Part shown: positions 4,539 to 5,366 of the stretch, one piece after another
How positions within the stretch are numbered: the first letter of the stretch is position 1
How the letters are laid out: each line of letters starts with the position of its first letter
Assembly: GCA_041746035.1 (NCBI GenBank)
Contig: JBGTHW010000038.1
Location: 1-5,366, forward strand
Length of the DNA stretch: 5,366 bases
Reading direction: 5' to 3'
Source of the DNA: Parasphingopyxis sp041746035
Lineage (GTDB): Bacteria; Pseudomonadota; Alphaproteobacteria; Sphingomonadales; Sphingomonadaceae
Program-made: the position numbers and the translations under genes
The notes under the pieces: generated by a model
The model's input: the letters and a program-made list of their open reading frames with translations, nothing else
Database searches by the model: none
What the model was told of the DNA's origin: nothing

Positions 4539-5366
4539 ATGAATTCGCGATCTGAATTACGCGTGGCAGAGTCGATGAACTGGCGGCTGGGCTTTGGCTC
4601 GATTGCCGGTCTCTGGGCGTTCTATTTTGTCATTATCACCGGTCGCTCCGCGATCATGATCCCCGGCGGGCAGGTCGAAATGCTGTTCTATCGCACGGCA
4701 GTCACGATCTTTGCGGTCGGCGTTACATTCCTGCTGTTCGTATTTCTCGAGAGATTCGCGGACCGCCCGCTGCGCTGGCGTATTCCGATAGCCTTTGCCG
4801 CCGCCCTGCCGGTTGCCGCACTGATCGCCGGCTTTAATTTCTATCTGTTCGAATATGCCGACCCGATGAATATTTTCGAGCAGGAAGAATGGCAACAAAT
4901 GCTCGAGCAATATGAAGCCCAGCGCGCGCTCGACCCCTGGATCGATATCAAGGGTTTTGTCGAAGCGGTGATGTCGCGTTATTTCGTCGTTATCGCCTGG
5001 GCGCTTCTCTATATGGCGCTCGGCTATGCGCAGATCGTCCGCAAGGCCGAGCGGCGCGCCGCGATATTCGCGCAGGAAGCACAAACCGCACAGCTTCGTG
5101 CATTGCGGTATCAGGTCAATCCGCATTTTCTGTTCAACACGCTCAACGTGCTTTCGACGCTCGTCATGCGGGAACGCAAGGACGAGGCGGAGCGCATGAT
5201 CCTCAATCTCTCGACCTTTTATCGCACCAGCCTGACCGCGGAACCCACCGACGATGTCCCGCTTGCAGAGGAAATCAAGCTCCAGCGACTGTATCTCGAT
5301 ATCGAGGCCGTGCGCTTCCCCGAACGGCTGGTGATCGACATTGCGGTGCCGACCGACCTGGCTTCC
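4539..5366 (+). CDS. LytS/YehU-type sensor histidine kinase, C-terminus cut by window edge
   Basis: The frame from the ATG at 4539 stays open for 276 codons to the window end. AAGG lies four bases upstream. Four hydrophobic stretches fit transmembrane helices at roughly 17-35, 53-70, 83-104 and 147-165. An extracytoplasmic acidic loop (about 105-140, NIFEQEEWQQMLEQYEAQ) separates the last two. A short coiled linker (168-190, ending AQTAQLRALR) leads to the His-kinase (PF06580-type) signature YQVNPHFLFNTLNVLSTL, with the phospho-acceptor His196. EEIKLQRLYLDIEAVRFPERL (244-264) follows, which is typical of the family. The ATP-binding domain should lie beyond the edge. Family members usually pass phosphate to a LytTR-domain response regulator encoded next door, so one is expected downstream, but it is not visible here. 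The ligand is unknown. A second in-frame ATG at residue 13 is possible but has a weaker ribosome site. Confidence 0.92.
   Translation, partial: MNSRSELRVAESMNWRLGFGSIAGLWAFYFVIITGRSAIMIPGGQVEMLFYRTAVTIFAVGVTFLLFVFLERFADRPLRWRIPIAFAAALPVAALIAGFNFYLFEYADPMNIFEQEEWQQMLEQYEAQRALDPWIDIKGFVEAVMSRYFVVIAWALLYMALGYAQIVRKAERRAAIFAQEAQTAQLRALRYQVNPHFLFNTLNVLSTLVMRERKDEAERMILNLSTFYRTSLTAEPTDDVPLAEEIKLQRLYLDIEAVRFPERLVIDIAVPTDLAS

Noticed and set aside
4557..5126. Minus-strand open frame of 189 codons
   Set aside because: It is antisense to the kinase, whose NPHFLFNTLN motif is unmistakable; the antisense product has no recognisable domain.

Overview
The window looks like an ordinary chromosomal segment of a GC-rich alphaproteobacterium, most likely one of the Sphingomonadales. 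This is inferred from family content, not from a marker gene. The content is a nitrogen-type PTS enzyme I (PtsP), a short class I phosphomannose isomerase, an extensin-like protein, a LytS/YehU-type sensor kinase, and a promoter-like site resembling those used by the alphaproteobacterial general stress sigma factor EcfG. I see no tRNA, rRNA, CRISPR array, insertion sequence, attachment site or phage gene. Both ends cut through a gene.

Layout. Positions 1-364 (minus) hold the N-terminal GAF part of ptsP, which runs off the left edge. A 226-base gap separates it from a divergent plus-strand gene for a small exported protein of unknown function (591-1211). That gene converges on manA (1208-2080, minus), and the two stop codons share one CTAG. 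manA is divergent from a membrane-anchored extensin-like protein (2120-2851, plus), with only 39-69 bases between the starts. Next come three minus-strand genes: a small exported two-cysteine protein (2881-3330), a cytoplasmic protein of unknown function (3399-3950 or 3989), and a very acidic 78-residue protein carrying an FPASDPP motif (4144-4380). Divergent from the last is the start of a LytS-type histidine kinase (4539-5366), cut by the right edge after its phospho-acceptor region.

How they may work together. No single pathway links the genes. Envelope themes recur: ManA feeds mannose phosphates into surface polysaccharide precursors, the extensin-like protein has the histidine/aspartate layout of LAS-fold metalloenzymes that act on cell walls, and two small proteins carry export signals. 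Regulatory themes flank them: PtsP (nitrogen PTS phosphorelay), the sensor kinase, and a possible stress promoter.

The most informative non-coding signals lie around the acidic gene and its downstream neighbour. They are a GGAAC-N17-TGTT element ending nine bases before a strong GGAGGT ribosome site, an eight-base tandem repeat just past the acidic gene's stop codon, and a perfect hairpin abutting one candidate start of the next gene. I found no convincing evidence of a new multi-gene system. The best leads are small and local.
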